64,000 nucleotides of DNA. Origin: Fimbriimonadaceae bacterium. Its GTDB lineage: Bacteria; Armatimonadota; Fimbriimonadia; Fimbriimonadales; Fimbriimonadaceae. The notes beneath the pieces were generated by a model, which did not search any database, was not told where the DNA came from, and saw only the letters and a list, made by a program, of their open reading frames with translations. Location of the stretch: NCBI GenBank assembly GCA_019638675.1, contig JAHBTE010000001.1:528605-592604 (forward strand), read 5' to 3'. How positions within the stretch are numbered: the first letter of the stretch is position 1; the number at the start of each line of letters is the position of its first letter. Both the position numbers and the translations under genes were made by a program. Of the stretch, positions 47,816 through 56,866 are shown one piece after another.

Positions 47816-49357
47816 ATGGCTGATTTCAGCATTAAGAATTGGACTCGACTCTCCGGCGAACGGAAGGTGTCCTTTTTCGCACTCGCAAGCCGCGGTGCGT
47901 TTCGATTGGTGGGAGCTTGCGCAATGGCAGGGCTCCTGCTCTTACACCGTACTTGGCCCGTATCTGTTTCCGCTAATATCGGATCGGTCTTCCTTGCGTT
48001 AATTGCAGGGCTGATGCTCCGCGCTCACCTCAAATCTAACCAAACGTGCGACGAATCTCGCCGTACCACGGAGCGATTAGTCTGGTTCACCTCATTTTTA
48101 GCCGTTGGCGGAACCCAAATTGCGAATTTGAGCATAGATCCGACTTCGTTCAGCCGGGTTGGATTCTTGCTGATGGCGCCGATCGTTGCTCAATCCATGC
48201 TTACTGCCGCCTTGGTTACCCCAGGAATTGGCATCATAGGCATGAGCATGAGTGTGCTCTTGCTTGGAATTACCGGGGCTTTGCCAATGGAACTCGCCGC
48301 CGGAACATGGCTTGCCGGTGCAGTTGCCGTCCATGTAGTTAATCCGCTTAAGCAACGGAGTGATTTGATTCGGGCGATGACCATCCAAGTTGTGGCTCAA
48401 GCTGTGATCTGCGCCTCTATGGTGCTTGTATTGCCTCAGATGGTGGCTCCCGCATGGGAAGCAGCCGTATGGGGCATGATAGCGGCCGTCATCGCAACTG
48501 CGATTTTCTGGCTTGGCGTAGCTGTTCTAGAAAAGCTTTTCCACATTGTCAGCGACTGGACTCTATTAGAACTCTGTTCACCTGAGCAACCGCTTATCCG
48601 AGAACTCGTTCTCCGTGCACCTGGCACCTACGCCCACAGTGTTGGGGTCGGGAACCTCGCCGAAGAGGCAGCGCGGGCCGTAGGGGCCAATCCGCTTCTT
48701 TGTCGGACGATGGCTTACTACCACGACATCGGTAAAACGGCGCGACCGAATTACTTCATCGAAAACCAGATTGGCCCGAATATTCACGATGATCTTTCTC
48801 CGAGCCTCAGCGCACAAATTATCGCGGCTCATGTTTCTGATGGCGTTGACCTAGCTAAAAAACATAAGTTGCCGCAAATTCTCATCGACGGTATTGAACA
48901 ACATCATGGCACTAGCCTGATTACTTACTTCTATCATCGCGCAGTGGAAGAGCGAGGAGCTGAACCTGGGCAAGAACTAGAAAAGCGGTTCCGCTACCCT
49001 GGGCCAAAACCTCAGAGCCGAGAATCAGCGATTCTGCACTTGGCCGATATCACAGAAGCGGCTAGCCGAGTTGTTGCTCGTGACGAGAGCCTTGAACTCT
49101 TTGTCGCCAAACTTATCGAAAACTCCCGAGCAGATGGGCAACTCGATGAATCTGACCTCACTTTCAAAGACTTGGGAATCATAGCCGAATCGTTCTGCCG
49201 TACCCTGCGGGCTGTTCGACATGAGCGAATTAGTTACCCAGAAGGTGAATCGACTGCCTCTCCCATAGGCGCACAATTCGAAATTAATCAAGGGGGAGCC
49301 GCCGATGAAGCCACCGATCCACAAGATCACGATAGTGAATCATCTCACCAAGCGTAA
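47816..49357 (+). CDS. PgpH-like membrane HD-domain phosphohydrolase
   Basis: A 513-aa protein: about seven TM helices (residues 25-245) followed by a cytoplasmic HD domain (R-A-P-G-T-Y-A-H-S-V-G-V, A-Y-Y-H-D-I-G-K, I-A-A-H-V-S-D-G-V, E-Q-H-H-G-T). This is the membrane-plus-HD half of the 7TMR-HD family (YqfF/PgpH), which in Listeria hydrolyses cyclic di-AMP. The large extracellular sensor domain usually found before the TM block is absent, so this is a shortened version. GGGAG lies 8 nt before the ATG. The position before ybeY and dgkA matches the classical yqfF-ybeY-dgkA order; ybeY starts inside its last 53 bp. Confidence 0.88.
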   Translation: MADFSIKNWTRLSGERKVSFFALASRGAFRLVGACAMAGLLLLHRTWPVSVSANIGSVFLALIAGLMLRAHLKSNQTCDESRRTTERLVWFTSFLAVGGTQIANLSIDPTSFSRVGFLLMAPIVAQSMLTAALVTPGIGIIGMSMSVLLLGITGALPMELAAGTWLAGAVAVHVVNPLKQRSDLIRAMTIQVVAQAVICASMVLVLPQMVAPAWEAAVWGMIAAVIATAIFWLGVAVLEKLFHIVSDWTLLELCSPEQPLIRELVLRAPGTYAHSVGVGNLAEEAARAVGANPLLCRTMAYYHDIGKTARPNYFIENQIGPNIHDDLSPSLSAQIIAAHVSDGVDLAKKHKLPQILIDGIEQHHGTSLITYFYHRAVEERGAEPGQELEKRFRYPGPKPQSRESAILHLADITEAASRVVARDESLELFVAKLIENSRADGQLDESDLTFKDLGIIAESFCRTLRAVRHERISYPEGESTASPIGAQFEINQGGAADEATDPQDHDSESSHQA

Positions 49358-49787
49358 GGTTCACAAACCCATCTCCACCGCCGTGAAAACCGCTCTCCAA
49401 CTTTTTGAAGCTCCGGCTGGTGAAGTGGTTGTCACTCTGGCTCATTCAGCAGAGCTACACGAACTCAATCGAACTTATCGGGAGATGGACTGGGCCACCG
49501 ATGTTCTCACTTTCCCTGCCGATCACCGATTCACTATGGTTCTGGGAGACGTCATTCTCAGTTGGGAAATGGCAGAACTTCAGGCCGCAAATCGTGGTGT
49601 TAAGCCAGTAGAAGAAGCAGCAATGCTGGCCGTGCACGGGACATTGCATCTTTTAGGATTTGATGATCATAACGAAAAAGACCGCAATGAAATGATTACC
49701 GCAATGAACCGTGTGATGCGGGAGTCTGGTTTGCCCGAAGACCATAATTGGCACTCGCTCCCCCACGAGTCAGGAGCTCAGAACTGA
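49305..49787 (+). CDS. ybeY: Endoribonuclease YbeY (rRNA maturation factor)
   Basis: A 160-aa YbeY with the zinc motif H-G-T-L-H-L-L-G-F-D-D-H-x-E at about 109-122 and upstream T-D-V-L-T-F-P. It takes part in 16S 3'-end maturation and 70S quality control. The ATG at 49305 lies 53 bp inside the PgpH-like gene in another frame and is preceded by GGGGGAG, so the overlap is probably real. Its TGA overlaps the dgkA ATG (TGATG). Confidence 0.95.
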   Translation: MKPPIHKITIVNHLTKRKVHKPISTAVKTALQLFEAPAGEVVVTLAHSAELHELNRTYREMDWATDVLTFPADHRFTMVLGDVILSWEMAELQAANRGVKPVEEAAMLAVHGTLHLLGFDDHNEKDRNEMITAMNRVMRESGLPEDHNWHSLPHESGAQN

Positions 49788-50497
49788 TGTCTAAACGAGA
49801 CATGGTTGGCCCATTCCGTGTTGCGTTTGGCGGAATTATCCACACGTTCCGTACTCAGCGGCACATGCGGATCCACCTCTACGTAACATTTGCGACGATT
49901 CTCGCGGCTATGTTCTTTAGATTGCGTCTCAGAGAGATTTTGGTTCTCCTCTTCATGATCACTTTTGTACTCGTTGCGGAGATGTTTAATAGCGCAATTG
50001 AAGCCACGGTTGACCTTGCCAGCCCCAACTACCATCCTCTCGCGAAGTTTGCCAAGGATATCGCGGCCGGCGCGGTTTTGATCACTACAATCATGGCGAT
50101 CATAGTCGGTTCGCTTATCGCGATCGGCGAAGGCCAGTGGGAGAGAATAAGGGTATCCATCGCTTCGGAGAGTATCGGGCTTGACACGGTTTCGCGCATC
50201 ATTGCCGGAGTATTTTTGACCGTCGTTGTCGTGATTATTGGCAAAGGCTTGGGCTCTCGCGGGCGAGTTTTGCAAGGTGGGCTTGTTTCTGGACACGCCG
50301 CAATTGGATTCTTTCTTGCTACATGTGCCCTATTGTTGGCAGATAACGTAGTTGTTGGGGGCGTCGCCATCATTCTGGCGGCGATCATCGCCCAAAGCCG
50401 GTGGGAAGCGAAATTCCACTCAATTTTTGAACTTACTCTCGGCGCGGCCGTAGGAGTAATCCTAGGGGTTGTTCTTTTTGGAATTATCCCGAAATGA
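49787..50497 (+). CDS. DgkA-type lipid kinase fused to a PAP2-like phosphatase domain
   Basis: A 236-aa membrane protein in two halves. Residues 1-120 are a prokaryotic diacylglycerol/undecaprenol kinase: E-M-F-N-S-A-I-E-A-T-V-D-L and A-K-D-I-A-A-G-A-V-L. Residues 130-236 look like a PAP2 phosphatase core: S-G-H-A-A-I-G-F and Q-S-R-W-E-A-K-F-H-S-I-F-E, matching the SGH and SR-x5-H motifs, with Glu where Asp is usual and the first K-x6-RP motif poorly preserved. One half would phosphorylate, the other dephosphorylate, a polyprenol or glycerolipid in the inner membrane. I choose ATG 49787 over the upstream start at 49748. Confidence 0.82.
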   Translation: MSKRDMVGPFRVAFGGIIHTFRTQRHMRIHLYVTFATILAAMFFRLRLREILVLLFMITFVLVAEMFNSAIEATVDLASPNYHPLAKFAKDIAAGAVLITTIMAIIVGSLIAIGEGQWERIRVSIASESIGLDTVSRIIAGVFLTVVVVIIGKGLGSRGRVLQGGLVSGHAAIGFFLATCALLLADNVVVGGVAIILAAIIAQSRWEAKFHSIFELTLGAAVGVILGVVLFGIIPK

Positions 50498-50521
50498 TAA
50501 AATGGAACATAAATCGAATCA

Positions 50522-52000
50522 ATGAGCAGTGACCCGATAGAACGTAGGCGGCGAACTGGCTTGGCGAACGCTGGATGGGTTGGAACCCTCACCGTACTTT
50601 TGGTGATTATTCCCGTCCTAGCAGCAGCTCAGGGCCTGTCCGCTGCAAACCGACCAGAGGCAATTGCCCTCTTGGGCAATCCAGCTTTCACAATTGGATT
50701 GATTTTCGCATTTGTGCTGATCATGCTCATCAACGCGATTTGCGTTGCGGGCACTGCCGCGCTCGAAACTCTGCGAAGCCTCCACGTAAAAACGCAAGAC
50801 GAAGGCTCCCGAGCGTTCAAAGTTCTTGAATCGCTGCTTGATCAAAAAGAGAATATTACGGCCGCTACCGTTCTTGGAGCGCAAACCATGCGGGCTTGGT
50901 TGGTTCTCCTCTGCTTTTTGCCTGCGCCAGCGCTCGCCTTCGCTTTTGGATGGATTTCGCTACCAACCGATGCGAACCACTTCTTTTGGGGCTCATTATT
51001 CGGGGCGATTGTGCTCAGCATTCCAGTAATGGCATTGAACGTGATTTTCGCGGAGCTTGTAGCCAAATCCGTTGCCGCTACCCATCCGATTGATACTTTG
51101 CTCCGTCTCGGCTGGATTCTCAAGATTTTCAACGCGATATTCCGCGTCCCGGCGGTGATTTCGGTCAAAATCGCCGATTTGATCACTCAACGATTTGGTA
51201 CAACCGCCCGGTTTGTGATTGACAACCGAGTTGAAGAAGAAATCAAAGAAATCCTTGAATCAGTTGAGCTAGCGGACGACATTGAAGAAGAAGAGCGCGA
51301 CCTACTGAATTCTGTATTTGAGTTTGGAGACACGGTCGCTCGTGAAATCATGACGCCGCGGGTGGACTTGGAAAGCATCCCGGTTGAATCCGATTTACAA
51401 CATGTTGCCGAATTGGTTGAATCTACTGGTCACTCCCGATTCCCTATATTCCAAGATAACGACGACGAAATAGTCGGCATTATCCATGCAAAGGACGTGC
51501 TCCGAGCACTTGCACGTGGTCAAAAAGACATCACTATTGACCAAATCATGCGCCCAGCGCACCACGTTCCAGAAGGAAAGAAGCTCCACGATTTGCTCGC
51601 CGAAATGCGGACAAATAAAACGCAGATGGTCATCATCAGTGACGAATTTGGCGGAACAGCCGGAATTGTCACTATTGAAGACATTGTCGAAGAACTGGTC
51701 GGCGAAATCATAGACGAATACGATCAAGAAACACCTGATATCTCCGAAGTTGACTTTGGGCATAGCGTCAGCGGCAAGGTTCACCTCGACGACCTCAACG
51801 ATGAAATCGAAACTAGCTTCGCGAGCGAAGAATTCGACACGATCGGTGGCTATGTGTTCGGACTTTTCGGGCGGCAACCAGCGGTTGGTGAAGCGGTTTC
51901 AGACGACACTCACACCTTCACGATTGAAGAAAGCGACGGTCGCCGGATTCAACGAGTGCGTGTGGAAGTCAAAGCTCAAGAAGCAGTTGAAGCGGATTAA
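50522..52000 (+). CDS. HlyC/CorC family membrane protein, second copy
   Basis: A 492-aa paralogue of the protein at 13998-15302: four TM helices in a CNNM-like N-terminal domain (to about 215), an acidic stretch (E-E-E-I-K-E-I-L-E-S-V), a CBS pair (V-A-R-E-I-M-T-P-R-V-D through G-T-A-G-I-V-T-I-E-D-I-V-E-E) and a CorC_HlyC domain (about 400-485). It is likely involved in divalent cation efflux or homeostasis. It ends the rpsU-PgpH-ybeY-dgkA row, where a CorC gene is commonly found. TAAAAT at 50499-50504 is about 17 nt upstream, leaving a short leader. Its stop overlaps a convergent small gene by 4 bp. Confidence 0.9.
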   Translation: MSSDPIERRRRTGLANAGWVGTLTVLLVIIPVLAAAQGLSAANRPEAIALLGNPAFTIGLIFAFVLIMLINAICVAGTAALETLRSLHVKTQDEGSRAFKVLESLLDQKENITAATVLGAQTMRAWLVLLCFLPAPALAFAFGWISLPTDANHFFWGSLFGAIVLSIPVMALNVIFAELVAKSVAATHPIDTLLRLGWILKIFNAIFRVPAVISVKIADLITQRFGTTARFVIDNRVEEEIKEILESVELADDIEEEERDLLNSVFEFGDTVAREIMTPRVDLESIPVESDLQHVAELVESTGHSRFPIFQDNDDEIVGIIHAKDVLRALARGQKDITIDQIMRPAHHVPEGKKLHDLLAEMRTNKTQMVIISDEFGGTAGIVTIEDIVEELVGEIIDEYDQETPDISEVDFGHSVSGKVHLDDLNDEIETSFASEEFDTIGGYVFGLFGRQPAVGEAVSDDTHTFTIEESDGRRIQRVRVEVKAQEAVEAD

Positions 52001-52194
52001 CGATTCTTCTGGCGAGTGAGAGGCCCTGAGCGGACGTAAATCAGCTTCTCACGGTGGTCATTGAACGGGCAGATCACCCGCAAACCAAAAATCTTCACCA
52101 TGTCGTTGGCCTGTTCGTACCGTGGCGGGTTGAGTTTGCCATCTTTGCAAACTCTTGCCTCTTGATCGTACCGTCCACAGTCCCGACAGTTCAT
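51997..52194 (-). CDS. Small Cys-containing protein of unknown function
   Basis: A 65-aa protein beginning M-N-C-R-D-C-G-R-Y-D and containing V-C-K-D-G-K-L-N-P-P-R-Y and I-C-P-F-N-D-H-R-E. Four Cys, two in a C-x2-C pair, suggest a small metal-binding fold. GGAG lies 6 nt before this ATG, which favours it over the ATG at 52206. The ordered Cys/Pro/Gly pattern, the ribosome-binding site and the fit between two genes make a real gene likely. It is divergent from the 52205 gene: their start codons are 10 bp apart, so each promoter lies within the other's coding region. Confidence 0.55.
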   Translation of the reverse strand: MNCRDCGRYDQEARVCKDGKLNPPRYEQANDMVKIFGLRVICPFNDHREKLIYVRSGPLTRQKNR

Positions 52195-52197
52195 ACT
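52192..52197 (+). promoter_or_regulatory. -10 element (CATACT) for the secreted 333-aa protein gene
   Basis: CATACT ends 7 nt before the ATG at 52205 and overlaps the start codon of the opposing 65-aa gene. Confidence 0.4.
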
Positions 52198-52204
52198 AAA
52201 CTCC

Positions 52205-53206
52205 ATGATGCTCGCAACGTTAGTCGCCGGATCGGTTCTGGCTCAACAAACTCCTCTGCGAGAAATCACCTTTCAAGACGGAGTGTTTACCTTAAAGGGT
52301 CCAGAAGGTGATTCGCAGATATCCACCCGTCCGAAATTTGAAGCGATGAATACAGCCACCGGACAACTTTGGTTGCCAGTGGATAAATATGTACTGACTT
52401 TCAACGAGAACCATGTTGGATTCCGCCGCGACAATAAGGCAAATTACTCGGGATACTCGATGATTTCCACCTCGCCGAAACTGTTTTCGCAAGCAGAATT
52501 GGATGCCATCCAGCGTGACGTTACGGCTAAAAAGAAGTCTCTTGAGGTCACAGCAATTTCCGGCTGGGAAAAAATCGGCAATCGCGTTTATCTCATCATG
52601 CGGTGGGAAGATTCGACCTCAAATCCGTGGCTAGAAGCTTTGGTCGAACTCGATTTTAATGGCAATGCTCCAGTAGCAAATCTGTTAGGAAAGTTTAACG
52701 GCATGACAACTGCGAAAGGCCGAGTGAACGACAAACTCATGGCTGAGAACGGCAAGCTCTTCGTTGTGACTCAAGGCCCTTCTAACGCTCAGTTGGAAAC
52801 TTATGATATTGCCAGCGGCAAGTTTTCCAGTAAGGCACTTGGAAGTGGGTTTACAGATTCGAAACTGATTGAGGGGAGCCTGAACGGCATGGGATTTGAG
52901 CTGACTCCAGCAAAGACTATGCTCATCAGTTTGATTGACCGAGAAACTTCAACTTCCCGCCAAGTCGCGGAAGTAAGGGGTGCGATTCATGGAGTTTATG
53001 CTCCCGCGATTCTGCATTACGGAACACCGAACCGAAAAGTGCTATTGAATTTAACGAGCGGTGCGGAAATCGTGATTCCGAAAGATTGCGGGATTGAAGC
53101 AGTGAACGCCGGGATTCTGCTCTGGACCCCAAAAATGAACCCAAAAGCCGCCGCGCTCTATTCTTCTGGCAACTTTAGAACCCTCGCCCGGTGGAGCAAA
53201 CCGTGA
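52205..53206 (+). CDS. Secreted protein of unknown function
   Basis: A 333-aa protein with a short signal peptide (M-M-L-A-T-L-V-A-G-S-V-L-A-Q). The rest is beta-rich, with strands separated by short turns (V-N-D-K-L-M-A-E-N-G-K-L-F-V-V; Q-L-E-T-Y-D-I-A-S-G-K-F), reminiscent of a beta-propeller or PQQ-like fold, but without a clear signature. No family recognised. The signal peptide resembles those of the WD40 and other secreted proteins in this window. The AlbA_2 gene follows after 4 bp. Confidence 0.55.
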   Translation: MMLATLVAGSVLAQQTPLREITFQDGVFTLKGPEGDSQISTRPKFEAMNTATGQLWLPVDKYVLTFNENHVGFRRDNKANYSGYSMISTSPKLFSQAELDAIQRDVTAKKKSLEVTAISGWEKIGNRVYLIMRWEDSTSNPWLEALVELDFNGNAPVANLLGKFNGMTTAKGRVNDKLMAENGKLFVVTQGPSNAQLETYDIASGKFSSKALGSGFTDSKLIEGSLNGMGFELTPAKTMLISLIDRETSTSRQVAEVRGAIHGVYAPAILHYGTPNRKVLLNLTSGAEIVIPKDCGIEAVNAGILLWTPKMNPKAAALYSSGNFRTLARWSKP

Positions 53207-53210
53207 CCAC

Positions 53211-54290
53211 ATGGCAAAAAGCATCGCCGCCACAGTTGAAGATTTAGCTCGTTCTCTTAGAGTGGAGTCGGGCAAGCGCAACCTGCCTCCAGCGAAATTA
53301 CAATCAACTATTGCTTTAGACATGGCCGTGCGATGGGCAATTCGCATCGCCTTTCTTAAATTGATCGTAGGAGCTGAGCGGCTTGTTGATCTATATCAAA
53401 GCTCTCTTGACCCTGAATCGTCGCACGACTTCCCACAACTTCTGCGTTTGGTTCTTGAAAACGGCGTTTTTGAGCCAAGCCAATCTGCACGATCCCGGAT
53501 TGAACCATTAGTAGGCAAGCTTGATTATTGGGGTGAACCATTAGAGCCAGTCGAATGGATATCGGCTGACCTATCACACGATTCCAAGAGAATCGTATTT
53601 GAACCAACCGTATTCCGTCCATTACTAGATGCTAAGTATCAATTAGCGGACTTGCTTCAGTTTTGCCCACTCCTTTCAAGAATCCCAAGTCTATCCGAGC
53701 GATTTTCCACCGCTTTCAAGACAGATGCGATGCTCGCTACGTACAATTCAGCACTCGAATCAGGAATCAGTAACTCTTTACAAATGGTCAGCTTTGAGCC
53801 AGAAAATGAATTCATTTCCCTGAATTTTCCACCGGAAGGTCAAACTCGTGAATACAAAGCGACGTTTCGGTTCTACTCTAAATCTGGGCAAAAGAATTCG
53901 AATCAGCAGGCGGCTTGCCTTAAATCGATAGCCGGGTTTTTGAACGCACATGGGGGCACGCTCATCATTGGTATTTCCGATGATTTAGAAATAATTGGTC
54001 TAAAGGGCGATTTTTCACTTATCTCCGCTGAGGCGCCAATTGATGCTTTTGTGCAGATTGTGCACGAAGCGGTGAAAACGTCTTTGAAGCCAATTCCAAT
54101 CGGCCTCGTGGAAGTCACTATTCGACCATGTGGTTTAGGATCCATAGCAGTGATTAGCTGCCGCAATTCAGGTACTCCGATATACTTTAATGAAGAGCTT
54201 TATGTCCGTGACGGCAACCGGACTTTACGGCTCAACGAGCAACAAGCAGCTGACTTTTTGTATTCCAAACGAATAAACTCCACACTATGA
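53211..54290 (+). CDS. AlbA_2 (Schlafen-type) domain protein
   Basis: A 359-aa protein. Residues about 200-355 form an AlbA_2/divergent AAA-4 domain: E-Y-K-A-T-F, A-G-F-L-N-A-H-G-G-T-L-I-I-G-I-S-D-D, G-L-K-G-D, and V-R-D-G-N-R-T. Such domains bind nucleic acid or nucleotides and occur in Schlafen-like regulators, some defence proteins and HTH-linked transcription factors. The N-terminal 190 residues are helical and unassigned; no helix-turn-helix is obvious. It sits 4 bp after a secreted-protein gene, and its stop overlaps the HD-domain gene start (ATGA). There are no other defence genes nearby, so a housekeeping or regulatory role is as likely. Confidence 0.7.
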   Translation: MAKSIAATVEDLARSLRVESGKRNLPPAKLQSTIALDMAVRWAIRIAFLKLIVGAERLVDLYQSSLDPESSHDFPQLLRLVLENGVFEPSQSARSRIEPLVGKLDYWGEPLEPVEWISADLSHDSKRIVFEPTVFRPLLDAKYQLADLLQFCPLLSRIPSLSERFSTAFKTDAMLATYNSALESGISNSLQMVSFEPENEFISLNFPPEGQTREYKATFRFYSKSGQKNSNQQAACLKSIAGFLNAHGGTLIIGISDDLEIIGLKGDFSLISAEAPIDAFVQIVHEAVKTSLKPIPIGLVEVTIRPCGLGSIAVISCRNSGTPIYFNEELYVRDGNRTLRLNEQQAADFLYSKRINSTL

Positions 54291-54847
54291 ACCGCGACGA
54301 AGCTCTTTCACTAATGCAAGAACACACTCCCAATGAAGCATTGCAACGCCATATGCTTGGAGTGGAGAGTTGCATGGCTTGGTACGCGCGGTCCCAGGGT
54401 GAAGATGAGCAAAGCTGGCGGATTGCAGGAATCCTCCACGATTTCGACTACGAACTTCACCCGGAAGAGCATCCTCTATGGGGGATGTCGCTACTCGAAT
54501 CAAAAGGGGTTGATCCAGCGATCATCCGTGCGATTGCCGCCCATTACCCACCAAAAACCGGAGTAGAGCCGGAATCTCGGATGGAGCGGGCGCTATTCGC
54601 TTGCGACGAGCTCAGCGGATTCATCACGGCTTGTTGCTACGTCCGCCCCGGGCGGTCTATACAAGGGCTCGAAGCTAAAAGCGTGCTCAAAAAACTCAAA
54701 ACTGCCAATTTTGCAGCGGGGGTCAACCGCGATGATGTTCACCGCGGAGCGGCACTGCTCGGGATAGAACTGCCGCAACATATCACCAACTGCATTGCAG
54801 CAATGACTGAGGATGCTGAACTTCTTGGATTAGCTGGCTCAGAGTAG
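54287..54847 (+). CDS. HD-domain phosphohydrolase
   Basis: A 186-aa HD-superfamily protein: [15 protein letters not shown] with the H-D metal pair at about 49-50, and A-A-H-Y-P. It belongs to the HDIG group of small predicted phosphohydrolases; substrate unknown. Its ATG overlaps the stop of the AlbA_2 gene (ATGA), so the two are translated together, which suggests joint function in nucleotide metabolism. Its 3' end overlaps the convergent tkt by 9 bp. Confidence 0.8.
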   Translation: MNRDEALSLMQEHTPNEALQRHMLGVESCMAWYARSQGEDEQSWRIAGILHDFDYELHPEEHPLWGMSLLESKGVDPAIIRAIAAHYPPKTGVEPESRMERALFACDELSGFITACCYVRPGRSIQGLEAKSVLKKLKTANFAAGVNRDDVHRGAALLGIELPQHITNCIAAMTEDAELLGLAGSE

Positions 54848-56803
54848 CGACTTAGCCACTTCAACCACATGGTCAACCGTCATGTTGACGTGGTCGTAAA
54901 CTTCGTCGCCCGGTCCGGATTCACCAAATCGGTCTATGCCAACGCTTGCGGTTTTGCCGTTGCCGAATCCACCCCAAGCCTGAGTGACACCAGCTTCAAT
55001 CGTCACACACGGAACTCCATCTGGCAAGCAGTCTCCCATGAACAGCTCGCGGCACGGCACAGAAATCACGCTAGATTTGATACCATCAGCCCCTAGCTGT
55101 TTTTGAGCCTTCAGAGCAAGAGAAACCTCGCTGCCCGTTGCGACCAAGCAAACTTGAGGCGATTCAGTTCCACTCAGAACGTAGCCGCCATGCGAAACTC
55201 CTTCGCGAATTTTTTTGGCAAATTCATTCAGAACTGGCAATCCTTGCCGTGTGAGAACCATCGCACTCGCACCACCCCGCGCGATCGCATCCTGATAGCA
55301 AGCCGCCGTCTCCAGCGCATCTGCGGGACGATAAACCAAAAGGTTAGGAATCAGCCGTAGGGCGGAGATGTGTTCGATAGGCTGGTGGGTCGGCCCATCT
55401 TCGCCAACAAATACCGAGTCGTGGGTGAAGATGAACATACTATCAATCGCAGTGAGAGCGGCAAGGCGGATCGCCCCTCGCATATAGTCACTGAACACGA
55501 GGAATGTTGAACCAAATGGTCGAAGGCCACTCAATGCCAAACCATTGACGATTGCGCCCATGGCGTGTTCTCGAACTCCAAACCAGATGTTGCGCCCATC
55601 AGCTTGTGATTCCGCATCAAAATCGCCCGATGATTTGATGATTGTTTTGGTGCTGCTTGCCAGGTCGGCACCGCCGCCGATGAGCCAAGGAATCTTGTTC
55701 GCCACAGCATTCAAAGCCGCTTGACCAGCGTCGCGAGTCGCTACCGAACCATCGGGCCAACTGAGATCGTTGATTTCCGCATCCCAGCCTTCAGGTAGTT
55801 CGCCCGTGATAATGCACTCGAGTTCTCTCCAAAGCCCGTGGTTGCTAGATTGCAGGGCTTCAAATTGCTCATCCCAAGCATTTGTCAAATTCTCGCCAGC
55901 TTTAGAGGCATCAGTTGCGACATCGCCGAATCCTTCCGGAACAAAAAATGGCTCTTCGCTTTCCCATCCCAATGCTTTTTTGGTTGAAATTACGTTATCC
56001 GCACCAAGCGGGGCACCGTGCGATTTGCTCGAACCAGCCACCGGGCTTCCAAAACCAATTTCGGTCTTCACAATAATCAAACTGGGTTGCGCAATATTGG
56101 ATTTAGCCGCATTGATCGCCGCGTCAATGGCATCGATATCGTTGCCGTCTTCTACAACATGAACATCCCAGTTCATCGCTTCAAATTTAGCTTCGGTGTC
56201 TTCACTATACGATTTGTGGCATGGCCCGTCGAGGCTAATGTCGTTGGAATCGTACAGGTACACAATCTTGCCCAATCCCATGTGACCAGCAAGGCTTGCG
56301 GCTTCTTGAGCAACGCCTTCCATCAAATCGCCGTCGCTCACGATCCCATAGATGTGGTAATCCGCTAATTCGCTACCGTAGCGGTTGTTGAGCCATCGCT
56401 CGGCAATCGCCATCCCAACACCGGTAGCTAACCCTTGACCTAATGGGCCAGTCGTACATTCAACACCAGCGGTGAGGCCAACTTCTGGGTGCCCCGGCGT
56501 TTTGCTTCCCAGTTGGCGGAACTGCTTGAGTTCGCTCATTGGCAGGTCATAACCGAACAAGTGCAATAAGCTGTAAAGCAGGGCCGAACCGTGGCCCGGG
56601 CTCAGGATGAACCGGTCGCGGTTGAACCAATCGGGTCGGTTAGGATTGAACCGCAAATGCCGTGCAAAAACGGTGTACGCCATCGGCGCAGCCCCCAGCG
56701 GAAGGCCAGGGTGACCACTGTTCGCGGCCTGAACCATATCAATTGAAAGGCAGCGTAATGCATTAATCAGCAATTGGTCATTGCGCGTGGAAGTGCCGGG
56801 CAT
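54839..56803 (-). CDS. tkt: Transketolase
   Basis: A 654-aa thiamine-diphosphate enzyme of the pentose phosphate pathway. Key segments: [14 protein letters not shown] (catalytic His), the TPP motif S-D-G-D-L-M-E-G-V-x27-N (usually G-D-G), G-P-L-G-Q-G, and in the pyrimidine domain F-G-V-R-E-H-A-M-G and [14 protein letters not shown]. The C-terminal domain is complete. It moves two-carbon units between sugar phosphates. TACACT ends 5 nt before the ATG. Convergent with the HD gene. Confidence 0.96.
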   Translation of the reverse strand: MPGTSTRNDQLLINALRCLSIDMVQAANSGHPGLPLGAAPMAYTVFARHLRFNPNRPDWFNRDRFILSPGHGSALLYSLLHLFGYDLPMSELKQFRQLGSKTPGHPEVGLTAGVECTTGPLGQGLATGVGMAIAERWLNNRYGSELADYHIYGIVSDGDLMEGVAQEAASLAGHMGLGKIVYLYDSNDISLDGPCHKSYSEDTEAKFEAMNWDVHVVEDGNDIDAIDAAINAAKSNIAQPSLIIVKTEIGFGSPVAGSSKSHGAPLGADNVISTKKALGWESEEPFFVPEGFGDVATDASKAGENLTNAWDEQFEALQSSNHGLWRELECIITGELPEGWDAEINDLSWPDGSVATRDAGQAALNAVANKIPWLIGGGADLASSTKTIIKSSGDFDAESQADGRNIWFGVREHAMGAIVNGLALSGLRPFGSTFLVFSDYMRGAIRLAALTAIDSMFIFTHDSVFVGEDGPTHQPIEHISALRLIPNLLVYRPADALETAACYQDAIARGGASAMVLTRQGLPVLNEFAKKIREGVSHGGYVLSGTESPQVCLVATGSEVSLALKAQKQLGADGIKSSVISVPCRELFMGDCLPDGVPCVTIEAGVTQAWGGFGNGKTASVGIDRFGESGPGDEVYDHVNMTVDHVVEVAKSLL

Positions 56804-56808
56804 GGCTC

Positions 56809-56814
56809 AGTGTA
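56809..56814 (-). promoter_or_regulatory. -10 element (TACACT) of tkt
   Basis: TACACT on the minus strand, 5 nt before the ATG at 56803. Confidence 0.4.
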
Positions 56815-56866
56815 TCACTCGTTAAAGTTCAGGCCCGAAACCTATTCCACATCCAGTAGTCCGTTA

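Noticed and set aside
50502-50525. Seven-codon upstream frame overlapping the second corC start
   Set aside because: Its ATG overlaps the -10 hexamer (TAAAATG), so it would lie upstream of the transcription start.
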